Positions 22,713 to 24,358 of a stretch of 24,358 nucleotides of DNA are shown here, in pieces. The notes below the pieces were generated by a model. The model worked only from the letters and a program-made list of their open reading frames with translations. It did not search any database and was not told the origin of the DNA. This DNA comes from Bacillota bacterium (GTDB taxonomy: Bacteria > Bacillota > Clostridia > Lachnospirales > Lachnospiraceae): the NCBI GenBank assembly GCA_023411225.1, contig JAEYPA010000100.1, positions 1 through 24,358 on the forward strand. The letters are read 5' to 3'. The position numbers and the translations under genes are program-made. Each line of letters begins with the position of its first letter. Within the stretch, counting starts at the first letter, position 1.

Positions 22713-23858
22713 TTACAGTAGACTTCTATATAACTCTTTAATTTCGTCTACAGAAGTATCTCTTGGATTACCTGGTCTACATGCATCGGCATATGCAGAC
22801 TTTGCAAGAGCATGGATATCTTCTTCTTTGACAATTCCCTTTAGGTTTGTTGGAATGCCAATATCCTCAGAAAGTTGGCGAACTGCATCAACAGCGGCTT
22901 TTCTGCTTTCTTCTAGTGTCATTGTATCTACATTCTTTACCCCCATCACACGAGCGATTTCACGGTATTTCTCGCCAGTGAATGGTGCATTGTAAGCCAT
23001 TACAGTTGGAAGTAGAATTGCACAAGCTATGCCATGAGGGGTGTCATAATAAGCAGAAAGGGTGTGTGCCATAGAGTGATCTACACCAAGGCCTACGTTA
23101 GAGAACCCCATTCCTGCAATGTATTGGCCGAGTGCCATTCCTTCACGACCAGCTTTCTCATTATTGACAGCAGAACGTAAAGAACGTGAAATAATCTCAA
23201 TCGCCTTTATGTGGAACATGTCAGACAACTCCCAAGCACCTTTGGTAATATATCCTTCAATCGCATGTGTAAGAGCATCCATACCAGTAGCAGCAGTAAG
23301 GCCTTTTGGCATAGTGGACATCATATCTGGATCAACAACAGCTATAATAGGCATATCATGTGGATCCACACAGACAAATTTACGCTTTTTTTCAACATCA
23401 GTAATTACATAATTAATGGTTACCTCAGCAGCTGTACCTGCTGTGGTAGGAACTGCGATGATAGGTATACATGGATTCTTAGTATCAGCTACACCTTCAA
23501 GGGAGCGAATATCTTCAAATTCAGGATTTGTTACAACTATACCAATTGCTTTTGAAGTATCCATGGAGGAACCTCCGCCAATTGCAACAATACAGTCAGC
23601 ACCACAGTTTTTGAATTCCATAATGCCATGTTGGACATTTTCTATAGTAGGGTTAGGTTTAATATCACTATAAAGATAGTATGGGATTCCAGCTTTCTCA
23701 AGAACATCTGTCACCTTCTTTGATACACCAAACTTTACGAGATCAGGATCAGAAGCAACAAATGCTTTCTTGAAGCCACGGTTTGTTAGTTCCTCCGGAA
23801 TTGCTTGAATGGCACCACTACCGTGGTATGAAGTCTCATTTAACATAAATCTGTTCAT
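22713..23858 (-). CDS. fucO: Lactaldehyde reductase / 1,2-propanediol dehydrogenase (iron alcohol dehydrogenase)
   Basis: 381 residues from ATG at 23858, with AAAGGTG upstream; the 29-codon extension to 23945 overlaps the promoter and is rejected. It follows E. coli FucO almost throughout: PTTAGTAAEVTINYVITD, KRKFVCVDPHDMP, THAIEGYITKGAWELSD, MALGQYIAGMGFSNVGLG, and FTGEKYREIARVMGVK. The NAD-binding GGGSSMD is at 94-100. Iron ligands by alignment to E. coli D196, H200, H263 and H277 are D194, H198, H261 and H275, all present. A small difference is VDHSMAH where E. coli has LVHGMAH. It reduces lactaldehyde to 1,2-propanediol in anaerobic fucose/rhamnose breakdown, regenerating NAD+. The shared AATGTCGAA promoter motif links it to the upstream sorC operon. 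Confidence 0.93.
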   Translation of the reverse strand: MNRFMLNETSYHGSGAIQAIPEELTNRGFKKAFVASDPDLVKFGVSKKVTDVLEKAGIPYYLYSDIKPNPTIENVQHGIMEFKNCGADCIVAIGGGSSMDTSKAIGIVVTNPEFEDIRSLEGVADTKNPCIPIIAVPTTAGTAAEVTINYVITDVEKKRKFVCVDPHDMPIIAVVDPDMMSTMPKGLTAATGMDALTHAIEGYITKGAWELSDMFHIKAIEIISRSLRSAVNNEKAGREGMALGQYIAGMGFSNVGLGVDHSMAHTLSAYYDTPHGIACAILLPTVMAYNAPFTGEKYREIARVMGVKNVDTMTLEESRKAAVDAVRQLSEDIGIPTNLKGIVKEEDIHALAKSAYADACRPGNPRDTSVDEIKELYRSLL

Positions 23859-23916
23859 AGTTAAGACACCTTTCTTTTGTATTTTTGATAGCGTATATTT
23901 GTATACTGCTTTACAT

Positions 23917-23945
23917 CTTATAACATATTTTTCGACATTATTCAA
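23917..23945 (-). promoter_or_regulatory. fucO promoter with SorC-operator-like motif
   Basis: On the - strand TTGAAT (23940-23945), a 17-nt spacer and TATAAG (23917-23922). The spacer opens with AATGTCGAA, and TTGAATAATGTCGAA (23931-23945) resembles the palindrome TTGACACTAATGTCGAA of the sorC promoter. Transcription would start near 23910, leaving a leader of about 50 nt. Confidence 0.68.
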
Positions 23946-24062
23946 TGTATTATCATGTATAAGGAAATAGTCATATAAGTTGGATAAAATTATTGGAACA
24001 AAATATAATTATCATGAGAAAAGGTAAGTGCTCGATTGAGTATCTGGGCAAGTATTGTTATA

Positions 24063-24109
24063 TTGACAATATGTTTTTTTGTGTTAGTATAAAAAGGTTA
24101 GTATAAAAA
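24063..24109 (+). promoter_or_regulatory. Upstream rRNA-operon promoter region (P1) with a short direct repeat
   Basis: TTGACA (24063-24068) is followed by TATAAA (24088-24093) at a spacing of 19, or TAGTAT (24085-24090) at 16, neither ideal. The 12-mer TTAGTATAAAAA occurs twice (24084-24095 and 24098-24109). Tandem promoters are normal for rrn operons, but this one is weaker on sequence grounds than 24209-24237. The stretch 23946-24062 has no gene. Confidence 0.5.
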
Positions 24110-24208
24110 ACTGTCGTTATCACACCATTAGACATATGAAAAGTAGAGATATTTGTATCTGATTACGAAATGGAAGAAGTAAAAGTCAAAAAAAGTTGAA
24201 AAAGCTTA

Positions 24209-24237
24209 TTGACAAGAAAGCTTAACAGTGATAAGAT
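24209..24237 (+). promoter_or_regulatory. Main rRNA-operon promoter
   Basis: TTGACA (24209-24214), exactly 17 nt, TAAGAT (24232-24237), preceded by an A-rich stretch (24181-24203) that can serve as an UP element. It stands directly before the rrn leader. Confidence 0.82.
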
Positions 24238-24243
24238 AGACAA

Positions 24244-24358
24244 GTCGCCTGTGAGAGCAGCGACCAAGAACATTGATAACTGAACAGTGAAACAACCCTG
24301 AAAATTCAATAAGAATTTCAGAAATAGAACGTTTCTTTATGAAACAGTAAAGCATCGA
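24244..24358 (+). ncRNA. 5' leader of a rRNA operon (runs off the window)
   Basis: The leader sequence with CAAGAACATTGATAACTGAA and the following CAGTGAAAC is the kind found before 16S rRNA in Lachnospiraceae and related Clostridia (recognised from memory). The mature 16S start is not reached. The first gene of the operon must lie to the right of 24358. Confidence 0.75.

Noticed and set aside
23859..23945. 29-codon N-terminal extension of FucO
   Set aside because: FucO aligns from MNRFMLNE; the extension overlaps the promoter and operator motif.
1..24358. CRISPR array or tRNA genes
   Set aside because: No regularly spaced repeats and no cloverleaf-like sequence were noticed on either strand.

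Overview
The window is low-GC Firmicute DNA, most likely a Clostridia/Lachnospiraceae genome of the Lachnoclostridium (Clostridium) phytofermentans kind. The reasons are the AT-rich sequence, strong AGGAGG-type ribosome binding sites, Clostridia-like protein families, an rRNA leader of Lachnospiraceae type at the right edge, and an E. coli-like lactaldehyde reductase as expected in a 6-deoxysugar fermenter. The genus is inference. The window appears to lie between two rRNA operons on the + strand. It opens with sequence that elsewhere in the window directly follows the 3' end of 23S rRNA. It closes with the promoters and leader of a further rrn operon.

Region 1 (1-4300) has a rrn-type trailer and terminator, a two-component system (response regulator 465-1172, large multi-pass kinase 1162-3495), and a decayed gene (3700-4203). 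The decayed gene's final stop codon lies in a 42-nt remnant of the 23S rRNA 3' end. Region 2 (4300-12770) has a second two-component system followed by a co-directional cluster: lipoprotein, two ABC-2-like membrane proteins, ABC ATPase, a CARDB-like surface protein and a bitopic protein. The last gene runs directly into a second, longer (about 140 nt) 23S 3' remnant that still carries the rrn trailer and terminator. Regions 1 and 2 therefore look like two blocks accreted behind a rRNA operon, each closed by a 23S 3'-end scar. This is the most unusual feature of the window.

Region 3 (12770-15540) holds a decayed gene, a two-gene (split) permease on the - strand, a divergent Crp/Fnr-type regulator with two palindromes between them, and about 400 bp with no recognisable gene.

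Region 4 (15551-23945) is a sugar catabolic locus: SorC-type regulator, ribose-type ABC transporter (binding protein, double ATPase, permease), a tryptophan-synthase-alpha-like TIM barrel, and an FGGY kinase. Downstream on the - strand are a 50-aa DUF6132-like protein and fucO. The promoters of the sorC operon and of fucO share the motif AATGTCGAA at nearly the same place between -35 and -10. This suggests one regulon and a pathway that produces lactaldehyde and reduces it to 1,2-propanediol. No classical class II aldolase or isomerase is present, so the TrpA-like protein is a candidate aldolase or epimerase for a kinase-phosphorylated sugar.

All calls are from reading the sequence; no database search was possible.
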